The notes under the pieces: generated by a model
Told to the model about the DNA's origin: nothing
Databases searched by the model: none
What the model saw: only the letters and a program-made list of their open reading frames with translations
Translations under genes and position numbers: made by a program
Shown: piece after piece, positions 51,654-64,000 of the stretch
How positions within the stretch are numbered: position 1 is the stretch's first letter
Layout of the letters: each line of letters starts with the position of its first letter
From: Diorhabda sublineata
Lineage: Eukaryota > Arthropoda > Insecta > Coleoptera > Chrysomelidae
DNA length: 64,000 nucleotides
Direction of reading: 5' to 3'
Assembly (NCBI RefSeq): GCF_026230105.1
Contig: NC_079485.1
Span: forward strand, 25,525,572-25,589,571

Positions 51654-53169
51654 TAGTTATAGATAGCAGACAAAAAGTTTTCTCGTTTCGTAGAGCCTTT
51701 TGTTTATACCTACTGAATAAGATCCCACCATAAAAAATTATAATTTGTTATTCATCATTTTTTAAACTAACAAAAATTAGAATATTATTATATAATAATA
51801 ATTATTCAAAACTGATTAAATTTTAATAATTATAAACAAAAAATATTGATTCAACTAGAAACTATGGTGTCCTGCTGATAGTGAATATTATAAGAAGTAG
51901 TATATAAGGTTAAGTGTGTGAAGGTTTACATATTAAATCTAATAAAACAGATGAATATGTTTGCAATAGGCGAATTAAATAACGCTGAAAATAAATATTT
52001 TCTCAAAAATAGATTCTAATGGGGTTAGCCTAAAAATATAGGTTATCCGAATGACGTTTACTCCGTCACGAGAATGAATCTTAAAACAATTATAAAAAAG
52101 TTATTTTCGGAATTCTACGGTGTTCATTTAATAATTTTCATCCGTTAGAATGCCTATCATGTTTCTGTGTACAGTTTTCACTGATCTAAAACAAAAATGT
52201 TGAAAAAATATTATAAAATGTCTATACCAAAATAAAACCAGGTGAAAAATGTTGTGAATGAGATCCCATACATATTTAAACTACAGCGATTTCGAGTTGG
52301 GAACGATGTGAATTCGGAAATTGTCGACCTGGTCGTTTTTGAGATATCTTGAAGCATAAGCGTCGAAATTTGTTTCTTTTTTTAAATAGCAAATCATCCA
52401 TATTAACTATGAAGAAACAAAAGATATAATTTTCTCTTCGATAAAAATCAATGACACTACTTTCTTAAGACTTTTTGATTAGGCCTTTTTCAAAAAAATA
52501 CCGATAAACCAACGATACACAATTCATGAGAAAACTTGGAGCCAATTTATTCGACTTTACTCATTATAAATTATCTTTTATATCTTCTATTAACTAGATA
52601 TCTCAAAATGGTAGTTCTAGACAGAGTAAAATGGTAGCCACTAGTTATATCAAGGGAGTACAATGGTTTTTGGCTAGAACTTTCTTCACAATAATGATCA
52701 TTTTCTACATAGTCTGAAGCCTATTTGCGTACAAATTTAATAGTTTTAATTTTGTGATCAAAAATAGTGTCAATTAAAAAGCCATCAGTAGACAAAGGAA
52801 CTAAAATAGTTCTACTGAATGAGTGTCAATTTTTGGAGCTTTGAGAAAAGGAGATCTTCCATTTTACTTACCAAAATTAGTATTTTTGAATCGTATGAAA
52901 TAATTGAGAAAAGAGGTCGAGATAATAATTGAATAGATCATTCCAATGAGGCACATTTTTAGAAAACAAAAAAGAAAGTGTGAAGCGCCAATGTTTAAGT
53001 GGCAACTAGTAAAGAAAGGTTATGGTCATTTATCACGACTTGGGAGTTCGCATAACTGATAGAATGAGTGAGCATGATTTTCGGGAATGTGTATTTTTGG
53101 AAGGCTCCGTTCGGCGCTACTGACTAGCGTTGCGATGATATGCGACGGTCCAGCGTAACCTGGGCGCTC
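51654..53169. other. Upstream region of the secreted-protein gene
   Basis: AT-rich to about 52900, then noticeably more GC-rich approaching 53100-53210. No exon recognised. Confidence 0.45.
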
Positions 53170-53201
53170 AGTGCGGGACTTTTATGTGACCGGTGTAGTG
53201 A
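53166..53201 (+). promoter_or_regulatory. Candidate initiator and DPE core promoter
   Basis: GCTCAGTGCG at 53166 fits the arthropod initiator (TCAGT) with A+1 at 53170. At +28 the sequence is agtga, which matches 4 of 5 positions of the downstream promoter element RGWYV. No TATA box is apparent. Inference from consensus only. Confidence 0.3.
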
Positions 53202-53210
53202 CAAGAAGCC

Positions 53211-53283
53211 ATGGAGGTCTACCGAAGATCCTCTGGGCTGCTGCTGCTTCTTGGATTGTCTCTTCTCGCCACTACCTTGCAGG
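53211..53283 (+). CDS. First coding exon of an unidentified secreted or membrane protein
   Basis: ATG at 53211 opens MEVYRRSSGLLLLLGLSLL followed by ATTLQ, a textbook signal peptide: short basic n-region, Leu-rich core, small residues before a likely cut. A donor GTACGT at 53284 interrupts in phase 1, a common arrangement in genes for secreted and extracellular-matrix proteins. The exon sits in a local GC-rich island unlike the AT-rich surroundings. I cannot identify the gene and found no further exons up to 64000, so the first intron is probably more than 10 kb. A minimal ATG-TGA upstream frame lies at 53184-53189. Confidence 0.65.
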
Positions 53284-55800
53284 GTACGTTTACAAAATGT
53301 TCTTCAACAAATTATTCAACCCAAATGAATTATGCTTAAAGTGTTAAGTGCGTGGGTTAGAAAGTCGTTCTAAGGTTCGAGTTACGGTGAAATTTTAAAG
53401 TCGCAGGTGGCATTTTTCACACGCTTTTTTTCGTTATATAATTTAAAAAAAAATTGGTTTTCGATTCATAATATATGTTACGTTATTTTTGGATGAAGTA
53501 ACAGTCTAATAATAAAAATTTCCTACACATAAGTATACTCCGAAAATAACTAATAATATGTTTTTAGTTACATTTATTAAAAACCATCGTTCTACACGAG
53601 AAATTTCTACGTTTCGTTCACATTAATAGAAAAATAAGTAATTACAAACTCTTATCTATCTAAAAGTAGCCGTGTAGTTATTATTTCATTATAGGCAACA
53701 AGCCAACAAAGGATACCCTAGACTGTTACATATTTAGACCACGATATATTATGTCCATGAAAATTGCAAAATTTTAATATTGAAAACATTCTAACCGCAA
53801 TATATCTACTTTTTACCGTTTTAACCATTGATTTATATAAATGTATGGGAAATTTCAATAAACGCCATATAGAAACAAACACAAATGAATTTCCTTTGAA
53901 TGTATTAATATACCTGAAAGATATTTTGGAATCACGGGAAAAAATTCCAATAATAAACCTTAACGCTATATCAGCTAATATATGTTTAATTTGAAAAAAA
54001 AAATGCAGCTCTCAGAGTGGAAATATGCCAAATACACACAATAATTTTTAAACTGAATTTTATAATATTATAATAAAATTCCAATTTGTTTCGTTAAAAC
54101 TTTAAGAAATAGTTTAGGCATGTATAGTATATCGCCTAGTTCGGAAACTAAGTTTTTTCGTATCACAATGATGGTGATAATTTATAGCTAGCAATATTGG
54201 AATAATATGCAGACTATACATTACGTATACCAACGTAAACAACCCAGAACAAAAATGACTGTCATAATTATAAAAAAGGCTCAAAAATATAGTATTAAAC
54301 CTAAAATATGAAATTTTTAATTAAAAATGAATTTGAAGGTGTTGTCCTGCTTTGAGTAGTCTTTTTTAGTCTTGTTTTGCTCATATCTAAGCAAAAAATA
54401 GGTCCATTGATACTAAAAAATATCATTTCTTGTTCCTGTTCTGTTGGTATAAAAATAAGTCATATTTTTACAAAATTGTATCCTTAACCTGTTCATACTG
54501 AATTTACACAATTTGGAAATATGTATTGAAGTGGGCGTCAAATTCTAAAATGATGACGTGAATACTGAAAGTTAATCTGATGAAAAGCAACGTATGAATG
54601 GTAGTATTGGTAACAATAACATAACTAATAATGTTGGTAGCATTTAATTTTAATCAACAAAATATAATTCTGTAAATATGATGCTATTTTCGTGGATGTC
54701 CTTAGAGTGATTCTAAATTGAGAACAATATTTTTCAGTTCTAACTTTGTAATTATTTATTCACTAGTTATATAACATGGGAGATGTTTGATACTGTAATT
54801 ATTACAAAATTTCTAAATCACTATGCGTTGCTAGATACTGAACAAATGGATCAAATGAATGATCATAGTTCTCTATATTTTAATGTTAATTGATCTTGCT
54901 CCTTTTCAATTTTAAATATACCCAAGTGTTAAGTTATTATATATTATATTATTATATATATTATAGCACTTTGGATTTTATTAGCTGTATAGCGTTCGAT
55001 TGATTATTTTAATGTCAGGTTATAAAGTTTATAGCTATTTTATTACCGAAATAACCGTTGATTTCAAAACATTTAAATTATGAGGTTAGACCAGATTATA
55101 AACACGATTATACAGTTTTCTATTTAAAGATGATAAGTTCAAGTTCCTCTAAATCAGATTTTGCAGTTGAGTAAAACATATTGTAATTGATGACATGATA
55201 CCTTTTTGTATACTGTTTAAACTATAAGTGTACTGATTATTCAATCAGGAGAAACTTTCTCCAATTTTCAACTGTAGTTGATTTATACGTTTTTTTATCA
55301 AAAGGTTGAGAACAAAACGACATCAACTTGTCATCATTCTCTAGACAACTTTAAGTATGCTCCAACCAAATAGATTCAGAAACTGATTTATCTTCACACG
55401 TTCTCGAGAAATGTCAAGATGTTTGTTGACAGAAGAGAAAAATAATGAATTAAAATTAAAATGAATATATCGGCTGTTCTCAAACCTATCACTAATTTAT
55501 CTCGGCGTTCTGAAATGTCCGAATTCAACTGAATTCCAATCGAAAGAAAAAATACAATTTATTAAATAAATATGTATAACGTTTTTTTCTGTAATTAACA
55601 TACCTAAATAATTTTTGATTCTATAATTATTTATTATAATTGGAAATCATCTTAACGCAAAATATTCGTCCAGACACTTGCTTGAGTTTTTAAAAATACA
55701 AATGTTTATAAAACAATAGGGAAGGGTACTGAAACATCTGTTTTCTATAATAGTTATGGATAATATGATTAAAGCAACAAAAAAAGAGTCGTGTTTCCAA
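53284..55800. other. Presumed first intron of the secreted-protein gene, first part
   Basis: AT-rich. A 76-codon + strand frame at 53764-53994 has no recognisable motif or splice context and is not called. Confidence 0.4.
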
Positions 55801-55839
55801 TAACCTCATGATAGGTGAATTTACCAAAAGGTATTTAAT

Positions 55840-56475
55840 AAATAATACCAAGACATGGGAAAGACAACTACTCGTACATAGGAAAAATCAGATGGTTAAT
55901 GTTGGAAAGTCAAAACTAGATACATGGGAGAAGAAAATGAACAGTTGAAGATAGCGATCGATGGAGGAAATTAGAACCAGGCGAAATGATTGAATATTTA
56001 GAGGTGACAATACACAGAGGAGGAGCAGACGGAAATGAATGAATTTCTCGTGATTCAAGACTCTATCTTATCCGTTTACCCATTCAAAAACGACGGTGTT
56101 CAAGACAGCAGGGTACTGCCAAATACAACAAAAAGCAGAACACAAACAAATAAGATGAAATACTTAAGAAGAGTGAAAGAAATAACACGTAGACAGAATC
56201 AGAAACTAAACAAAAAGTGGAAGGATTAAATATTTAATCAATAGCTGAAACGGTAAAAAACAAGCTAAAAAATTTTGGACAAATGGTTAAAATGATAAAT
56301 AAGAGACCATTAAAGGTATTTGGGAAGCACGATCAAATAACAAAAGGAAGAGAGGTAGACAAAAGGAAAGGAGGATTCAATAAATAGCAGGAATATTAGG
56401 AGAAATATTGCACCGAGCAAGAACTATGGCAAAAACAGAAAAGTTTTAGGTCGACAGAGCCTCATGATCATATGT
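55840..56475 (+). mobile_element. RTE-like LINE 3' fragment
   Basis: The + frames read IEYLEVTIHRGGADGNE near 55990 and GRGRQKERRIQ then AGILGEILHRARTMAKTEKF near 56350-56440. These are the end of a reverse-transcriptase region and the C-terminal tail typical of RTE-type LINEs. Frames are broken, and no poly(A) or target duplication was located. Confidence 0.6.
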
Positions 56476-56739
56476 CTAATGAAGTTTTGAAAATTCACAC
56501 AAAATCTTGTCTATTTTCGATAATTACACATTTTCAATCATAAATTGAAATGAGAATATTGTAATTATTGAAAAAAAATACTTAGAAAGTAACATAACTT
56601 TTGATCGGCTTCCTTTTAGATATAGTAAATAATATACAGATTTAAAAAAAATTAATTATAACATTATAAAGTGTACAATTTATCACTTAAATGTTGTGTA
56701 TAAAATTCACACATATGGTTATTAGTTTGCTGAATTTAA

Positions 56740-57705
56740 ACGTAGTCGTACAGACACCGATGATGGCGAACGTTCGGTCGTCCAATTGAAGTGGTTACTC
56801 CAGAAAACATCAAAAAAGTCTAAAAAAGTTATATCTAATCGTATATTGAAATTGCGTTAGATAGCTGAGGTCGTAAAGATATCAGAAGGCAGTGTGCTTA
56901 CAATTATGCATGAACATTTGACCATGAGAAAGTCTTTTTAAAGTGGGTGCCGAGTTTACTCACAGTCGATCAAAAACAACAACGTGTTGATGATTTAGAG
57001 CAGCGTTTGGACATGTTTATACGTAATAAATCAGATTTTTTTTGCGTCGATATGTGACAATGGATGAAACATGGATCCATCAATTCACTTCGGGATTAAA
57101 ACGATCATCATCTGAGTGGACTTCAGCCGGTGAATCACGTCCTAAGGGTCCAAAGACACAACTGTCAGCTGGGAAGGTTATGGCTTCAGTATTTTGAGTT
57201 GCGCTTAGAATATTGTGCATCGCCTATCTCCAAAAGGGAGACAAAATCAATAGCGAATACTACATACAGTTGTTGGATTGTTTGAATGCAAAAATCAAGA
57301 AAAACGGACTCATATGTGGAAGAAAAAACCAATGTTTCACCAAAACAATGCACCGATTCACAAGTCGTTGGCAACGATGCTTAAATTGAACGAATTACAC
57401 TTCGAATTGCTTCCTTATCCACCGTATAGTTTAAATCTGGCCCCCAGTGACTACTGGCTATTTGTTGATCTCAAAAAAAGCTCGCCGATAAGAAATTCAA
57501 CTCAATTGAAGAAACAACTGAAGAAACTGAAGCCTATTTTGAGGCAAAAGACAAATCCTTCTACAAGCACGGTATCGGGAAGTTAAAGATGCATTGGATT
57601 GTTTGTATTTCTCTTGAAAGAGATTATATTTATGAATAGAATCGATTTTTTGGAAACTTGTCTTTCTCTTAGTTTGTTCCACGACTTATTGAGTGATGTG
57701 TTATG
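56740..57705 (+). mobile_element. mariner-like transposon, family 1, copy 2, 5'-truncated
   Basis: The right end 'acttattgagtgatgtg' matches the terminal repeat of the copy at 6205-7435. The + strand has the HTH (EFKRSRTDTDDGERSVVQL), TMDETWIHQFTSGLKRSSS in mixed frames, FHQNNAPIHKSLATM and LLPYPPYSLNLAPSDYWLF, the mariner catalytic blocks. The left terminal repeat is missing, and stops and frameshifts are frequent. Confidence 0.82.
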
Positions 57706-58009
57706 TCGATTGAAATCTTTCATAATATCGACTATCATTTTTAGTGTTATACCTTCCATTTAAAACAGATTGGTCACTCTGAATTCACGAATATGCTTTG
57801 CTATAACCCTGTAAATTTATAACATAGTTATGAATTCTCAAAAGCACTATGAAAATCCCTTATAATCCTTAGAACCTGTATAATATGATCCTAGATTTTT
57901 TCTGAAACTATGATCGGGTTAACCTGATCATGACCTAAATTTTCGGAAACTAACCTGGATCCCGTTCGTTCATTGTTGTTCCGAAATTGATCGTGTTAAT
58001 CTGCTGGTA

Positions 58010-58580
58010 GTTATATGAGATCCTTTCTACCCTGGTAGACATCGAAAAGACCCTGGCAGAATAATTATTGATTTTATAGAAAAATCGCATATGGTTAGCT
58101 TCTTTTTTATTTGCACTACCAGAAAAATACTATTAAATAATTTACACCCCCAAAAAATCGGAGAAAACTAGAAAATAGCGTGCCCTCGGAAAACGTATAC
58201 TTCTGACAGAAAAATGAGAGCTTTTGATTAAATCTATAAGTAAATAGTTTTATTTTAATATATATAATCTAAATGTGCCAAATTATTCATTTGCAATCCT
58301 CTAAGAATCGAGAAAAAATGATTTTTTATTGGCGGCTCAATTGCTTCAATGGTTGTACCTTCTGCTGATCCTGATTCTAGCAGAAAATTTATTCAATTTA
58401 AACCAAAATTACACATAATTCGCTTTGTTATCATTTGTACTATCTATAAATTATCATTAACTAATTTGCACCCTCAGATAAAGTGAAGAAAAGATAAATT
58501 TTCCTTCTAAAAAATTACTATCCTCACAGAAAAAAAATTAGATCTCAATGAAAAAAAACTATTGGCTATTTTAGTTTTAT
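58010..58580 (-). repeat. Two tandem units of an unrecognised repeat, period about 322 bp
   Basis: On the - strand each unit contains a 'gggtg(c/t)aaatta' box (complements at about 58134-58148 and 58458-58472) followed by 'gta-tgcaaat-a-aa-gaagc'-like sequence, an 'atgcga' or 'atgtgtaa' box and 'ttctgc(c/t)ag'. The second unit is more diverged. A third, inverted copy is at 59490-59775. Confidence 0.6.
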
Positions 58581-59489
58581 ATCATCCCTTCAATCTGTGG
58601 TAAAGTCATAAATAGAAGACTTAAATAGAATACATATTTCGATCAGTCTTTTAAATACTCAAGAATAAGTAAACAGCAATCGACGTTATTATTATATATT
58701 TTGCAATGTTGCTGATGTTTGCAAATGTTCCAAACAATACGTAATCACATTGTAAATATTCAAGGTACCTATTTTAACAATATCTGCAAGACCATGACAA
58801 CTACAGTTAGATGTGGTTATACTTTTCCACCCTTACGTTTATTATTAAGAATAGTTAGTTTATAGCGTTTCTTTGTAGTTTTTATCGAACTCCTGGTGCT
58901 AGGTGACTAATTCCTTAGTTATAGGGTATTACTGCTTAGAAGGAATTATTCTTATTCTTAACAATTATACTAAATTATTAAATTGTTCACCAAAGCTGGT
59001 AAATTTGAGTTGAAATACTAAGTAGACTGTTTATTCTATTCTTATCATGCCATCTTTATCCCAGCTCAAGTAAAATCTTTTGACTTTTTGACTCATTTTG
59101 GTAGCTGCAGAAACCAATTTTGCCACGTTTTATTGTCACCCCAACACGTTCAGGTATGAATAAAAATGATGATTGATAATTAATGTCTTTTATTTTATAC
59201 ATCCGATCTGTTATAATCTATCCACAGATAAACCAACGAATATTTATTGAATTGTTTCCACTTTTGTTATAAATCATAAAAATTTTATTGAATAAAACAT
59301 GCTATGCTATACATATTTATATTTACGGAATACAAAACGGGTTGAACTCTTTTACTTTACTCATACCCTTTCGGTCTGCGCTATGAAAATAATATTTTTG
59401 TACTTCCAGCTTCAGGATTTTCTACTGTACATGCGCAGAATTTGCGGCCATTGGAGGATTAATTAGAATTTTTTTTCGATTTTTAGAGG
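58581..59489. other. Spacer between inverted repeat copies
   Basis: AT-rich, nothing recognised. Confidence 0.4.
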
Positions 59490-59775
59490 AGTGCATATAG
59501 AAAATGTTATTTAGTTGGAACAAATTAAAATTAAGCTATTTACTCTTCGATTTGATCAAAAACTTCCATTCTTATATAAGAAGCATATGTTTTTCAAGAG
59601 CCGGTATTTTCATCGCGTTTTTAGGGGGTGCAAATTATATAGGAGTTTTTTCTGGTATTACAAATAAAAACGAAGCTGGCCACGTGCGATTTTAATATGA
59701 AATCAATCGTTATTCTGTTAGGGTCTTTCCGGTCTGGTAGACCAGTGGGTAAATGCTATCAGCTGCCGGCTTATT
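59490..59775 (+). repeat. Inverted third copy of the 58 kb repeat
   Basis: It shares with the complement of 58010-58230 the boxes 'tttgatcaaaa', 'gggggtgcaaattat', 'tttttctggta', 'caaataaaaa', 'gaagct' and 'gtgcgattt', then 'aaatcaat', 'attctg' and 'agggtcttt'. A 63-codon open frame across it is incidental. Confidence 0.65.
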
Positions 59776-61781
59776 TCATTTGTATATGGTTTTTGGAACT
59801 TTAAAAATTGTTTATTTCCCTAAATGGTTGTCTACTATTAATTCTCATAAGCATTATCGTGATAGGTTACTTAGGTTTACGATTTTTATAATTTTTGGTA
59901 AAATATTAATAATATTAAACTTCATTGAAAAATCCGTGTGGTAGTATGGGGGGCTGTAAATCGTTGATAACTGATCAATAACAATTATTAAAAATCTAGA
60001 GTGTATTATACAACTAAAACTAAAAAATCATAAACGAATTAACGCACACATAAAAATCAGAAGTTCTTGTAGATCATGTTTGAAACTTCCACCAAAAATT
60101 CGACATTCGGAAATTGTTATCAAAATCTCGCTAGGAGCCGTAATCATCTGATAAGTGATTTACCTTAACCCAGGTTGTAGTTTCCTTAAGTGATTTCGAG
60201 AACTAAGATGAATTATTATAAATATCTTAATAGAAAAATAAAAGTAATAGTTTGCAATTTATAATGTTATTGAAGTATGGTATTACGCAATTTGAATAAA
60301 TAAAAATTTCTGTTTAGATTAAGATTTAGATTACAATTTTTCTTAATTTATAAATATTTCTTCCACACAGGTTTATATGAAATGAAATTATCGATTGATT
60401 CTGCTAAATGTACTAAATATAAAAAATTGTGTAAAATATCAAATAATTTACATTTGTTGTCTTACAATATTATTTAAGAAAGCAACCTTAAAATACTCAT
60501 CTTCAGTTTCTATAAAAATAAATAAGGTCAACTCTACCTTGAAACTAATTTTCAAAGCTTTGGAGAGATGTGGGCGTACTTACATTAGTTAAATCCAAAA
60601 ATATATAGTGTACCAAACAGAGTAATTAAAAATATATTTATACCACAAGGATAGTAATTTTCAATAACCAGAACAGGGAAAACCACGAAGGTGTCATTTT
60701 ACTAGGTAATTGGCATACGATAAACGAAATTTCAATTATTTCCCAAGAGATCTTTTTTACAATATAAATAAACCGTACTGGAAGATAAATGTTTCAAAAA
60801 TTCGAGAGCTAAACTAATAATTAAATTTTGATGAGTTAGATTCAGAACTTTATATAGTACTATATGGTGGCTAAAAAAAGAAAAACTTTTTCCTGCAATA
60901 ATTATGGCACCATACAACTCCCATAATCCTAAAGGTACTTCTCAGAAGCAAGCAAGCTCTATAAAATATAATACTGATGAAATTTCAGGTGGTTCCAAAC
61001 TTGAGGGCTCTTATACTTTCCCCAGTTGTACTCATACTAGTTCTTCCACTATTTATTAATAATATGATTTAGCTTTCCTTTATTGGTAGGGATATTTAGG
61101 ATAAAAATAACCATATAATTACATTAACTGTTATATTTTTAATGAGTTGTGTGCCATTTTAACGAATCTCACGGATAAGCTGAAATAAAAGAATTTGAAA
61201 ACATGGGTAGAAAATATAATAAGCGTGGCCTACCCAAATTTAATTGACCGTACTTTGCAACATCAATTTGATCGAAAGTATTTCGGTTTAAAACAATTTG
61301 CAATGCTTTGTAATAAGTAGATGTACTATCTACTCTCAAAATTTTCTCTTTGATTGTCCATTATTCGTGATACTGAGTCTAGATATCAAGGGAAATATTA
61401 TTTTCTTCTGCATTCTATTAATTTAGTCTTACCATTATTGTTCTGAAATATATTCATTTCTAAGCTTTCCCCAAATATTTTTCTTATGCTAGAGCATATT
61501 GTTCTTTCTTCAAAGTTTCATTATAATTTTGAACAATAAATTTGAATTAAATCAGAAGTCCCTTTACTTATATAAATGTGGCAACGTTACAGGACAAGAA
61601 TATACAAATAATAATTAACTATTGAGAGAGTAATTTATTTGACCTTTAGAACTTAATGTTATTGGTAGTAAATTTCTACAATTCTAGCATGAGCTACATA
61701 GAGGAAATATGTAATGGGGAAAGAAGGTCCCACAACAATATTCACATAAGAAAACTATAAAACTTCATATACCCATATATA
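59776..61781. other. AT-rich sequence, nothing recognised
   Basis: No exon, RNA gene or repeat end could be supported. Confidence 0.4.
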
Positions 61782-61970
61782 TAATATGGAGAGTTTCTAT
61801 AAGTGAAAGCTGTTCCGACTAAGGAAGACAAAATGGCAATGATTTCTCTATCCTTCGAGGTTCCAGCTCGTTTCTGCGCATTCTCAAGCATGCGGAGTAT
61901 AAATAAAGTGTCTCGAACGAGAGAGAAAATGAATATTGTCGATACCTTAACATAGAGACGTTTTTTCCCA
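61782..61970 (-). repeat. Short dispersed repeat, copy 2 (MITE-like)
   Basis: Inverted relative of 701-890: the complement carries 'gacaatattcattttct', 'gcatgcttgag', 'atgcgcagaaac', 'ggatagagaaatc' and 'ggaacagctttcacttata' in the same order. No coding potential. Confidence 0.6.
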
Positions 61971-62829
61971 TACTAACTGTACATATAGAAGTATTATATA
62001 TATGCATTTACCCATATGAGTAATCATTGACATTACGTGTTTTACAATGAGTTGTTTTGCATAATTCACATTTTAGTGATTCACTTTTAGCAGTTACATA
62101 TTTCTTTATTATAATCATGGGCTGTAGTTAGGTTAGGTTAGGTTAGTGGTTTTAACAATGTAGCATAGCGCTTCGAAAGGTAAAAGGAGCTACCCGATCC
62201 ATTCCTTTCAGCGTCGTTGGCTGTTGTTGGAAGAAATATGAATTTTCAATGCATATTATCAGGTTTTTGTATCAATGAAATGAGCAACATAATTTTTTTT
62301 TCTATTTAGATTGCATGTAAAACAGTAATTTGTACATTATTAATTTCAATACCAAAATGATCTGTCTGGAATTTCGATCTCTAATTTAGTAATAACTAAG
62401 CATCAAACAATCACGTTTAAATTATCAAAGTAATTCAATATAAACTAGGTAAATGTTATGTCACTATGTAGGTGCTAATAATAATATTTAACCTCAGAAA
62501 ATGCCGTAAAATTCACTCGAATTCTCATTTCTGTTTATTGGAATAGCATACGAGTCTTGGGACAGAATTTTGAAATTTTTTAGCTGTGTATTGATCAATA
62601 TTGAGTTATCAGGTAATCTACAAAAAAAAATTTTACTATAATCATTAACCCTTTCAGTCCAGCCATCTTCTAATTTGACAATAATGCAGCTTTCTGAATT
62701 TCAGTTAACTGAGGAAGCATTAAGTACAATCTTACTTCAGCTGAACTCAAATTAATTACTGAATTATTTGTCACTAAGAATGACAGTGACATTAGGTAGG
62801 AACTGCGAGTTACAGTACCAATTAAGTAC
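61971..62829. other. AT-rich sequence with three TTAGG units
   Basis: Contains 'ttaggttaggttagg' at about 62127, too short to be telomeric. Nothing else recognised. Confidence 0.4.
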
Positions 62830-63690
62830 GATAAATATGAAAATCATGTATTGTTAAGACAACATTGGAAACAAAAATTTAAAGCAGCTGTGACACCAAG
62901 GAAAATATGTGAAATTGAAGAGGAACATACAGTTGATGAGCGAATGGCACATCGTTATTTTAAACGTTTTAATACGCGTAGTAGATATTTGACGCTAATA
63001 GAGTCATTGAGGTTACAAGGCAAGCAGTAAAAAATCATACATCGTCGTTTAAAATCATTAAGTAAGATCTATAAAAGTTGTCCAATAGTGCCACACGAAT
63101 TAACCGAGTTGTTAGCGAAATATCGAGTAGAGATCCATGCACTACCAAATGATGATCATTTTATTAGGACGCATTGCGATGAAAAATGAATGTCTTGTTG
63201 TGTGTTCATGAAGGTTTAGTATACTTCGAAATCATTCAAGATGGTCAAGCTATCAATGCTTTGATATATAGTGGATACCTGATTGGAATATAAGAGGTTT
63301 GATCGGAGAAATATCCATGTTTGATTAACCGAAAGTAGGCTCTCTTACATCAAGACAATGTTAAACCACATACTGCGAAAGATACGTGAATCAAGATCGA
63401 AGAACTTGGTGGTATTGAACTCCTACACAGAGCCAACATTTAGTCCGGACCTTGCACAGTCTGATTACTATTTATGCAAATTCATGGTGAACTTTTTTCG
63501 TGGGAACAATTGAAACCAAAGAAAATGTTGAAAATGCATTGCGACAATTTTTTGCATCTAATCCCAAATATAATGGTTTACCGAGATCTCATGAAGCTTT
63601 TCAGAACGTTGGGTTAAAACTATAGGATACGTTGGAACATACTTCGAATATTAAAGCTTTCTTTTTGTATGATTATTTAATGACAAAGGA
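62830..63690 (+). mobile_element. mariner-like transposon relic, family 4
   Basis: The + strand reads AAVTPRKICEIEEEHTVDER then MAHRYFKRFNT (HTH region), a degraded catalytic middle, VKPHTAKDT near 63360 and PTFSPDLAQSDYYL near 63430, ending with ERWVKTIGYVGTYFEY. This order of blocks is mariner transposase. Many stops and frameshifts are present and terminal repeats were not identified. Confidence 0.75.
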
Positions 63691-64000
63691 AATCGGCATT
63701 TATGAGAGACCTTCTACTCCTATAGCATCATAGTGTATCTGGGTACAAGATATTTTTTTGATATTTATATATTTGCTTCATCTTTATCTCAAGACAATTT
63801 CGGAGAACTTCTGAAACATTCAGACACATGGAACGCCACCAAGCATTTCTCACATCCTCATCATTTATTTTTTTAAGTAATGAACACATTTTGCAAATAC
63901 TGGACGGGTGTGCTTTGACGAATTTGTCATGGGAAGTGTACCCATTGTCCAGCCTGTAATCGTAAAGGACTCTTTCTTGCCTCGTTATATTCCCTAATAT
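63691..64000. other. Window end, unassigned
   Basis: The - strand from the window edge is fairly open (ITRQERVLYDYRLDNGYTSH, then CKMCSLLKK) and could be a LINE tail with a zinc motif, but this is not secure. Confidence 0.3.

Noticed and set aside
53140..53328. 62-codon frame MRRSSVTWALSAG... as a small gene
   Set aside because: It overlaps the signal-peptide frame at 53211 in another register and has no domain or splice logic; the signal peptide with phase-1 donor is the better reading.
53764..53994. 76-codon hydrophobic frame as a gene
   Set aside because: AT-rich composition, no recognisable motif and no splice or promoter context.
62127..62148. Run of TTAGG units, the insect telomere repeat
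   Set aside because: Only about three units in a transposon-rich internal region; far too short to be a telomere or a convincing interstitial telomeric site.
1..64000. CRISPR arrays, tRNA, rRNA or bacterial operons
   Set aside because: None seen; the sequence is eukaryotic with spliced genes, and no cloverleaf or rRNA-like segment was noticed by eye.

Overview
The window is AT-rich nuclear DNA of an insect, plausibly a beetle. It has multi-exon genes with GT-AG introns, AATAAA poly(A) signals, and many decayed mariner, Tc1, hAT, non-LTR and Penelope-like insertions. The insect call rests on the three recognised proteins and the transposon types; the order is only a guess.

Four host transcription units are visible. 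(1) msl-2 on the + strand (CDS 1904-3194, 3 exons), a compact RING plus CXC-domain dosage-compensation E3 ligase. (2) Tripeptidyl-peptidase II on the - strand (19257 down to 11761, 13 exons, 1263 codons by my splicing), with the full Asp/His/Asn/Ser catalytic set. (3) A leprecan-family prolyl 3-hydroxylase on the + strand (21124-42252, 9 exons, 643 codons), divergent from TPP2 across a 1.9 kb spacer; its introns hold most of the transposons. (4) The first coding exon of an unidentified secreted or membrane protein at 53211-53283, a signal peptide followed by a phase-1 donor; the rest of that gene was not found in the window.

The most interesting point is in gene 3. After exon 6 there is an alternative terminal exon (33760-33804) with a good acceptor, an in-frame stop and its own AATAAA. 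Using it ends the protein at 392 residues, before the 2-oxoglutarate/Fe(II) dioxygenase domain. That is the architecture and almost the length of CRTAP, the non-catalytic partner of prolyl 3-hydroxylase in vertebrates. One insect locus may therefore encode both the enzyme and a CRTAP-like helper by alternative splicing and polyadenylation.

Repeats by region: 1-1640 has a LINE tail and two MITE-like families. 6.2-11.1 kb has a mariner, a Tc1-like relic, a LINE reverse-transcriptase fragment and a Penelope-like fragment. TPP2 introns carry a hAT MITE, an AT microsatellite and a small degenerate tandem repeat. The leprecan introns carry two mariners, three Tc1/mariner-type relics, a hAT element with a LINE remnant inside, an R1-like LINE piece, a hAT transposase tail and a long-TIR element. 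A related long-TIR element with a broken DDE transposase begins just after the leprecan poly(A) signal. 45-51.7 kb has a MITE, a LINE ORF1, a LINE reverse transcriptase, a mariner stub and a Tc1-like element with clean ends. 55.8-63.7 kb has LINE and mariner remnants and an unrecognised 320-bp-period repeat with an inverted copy.
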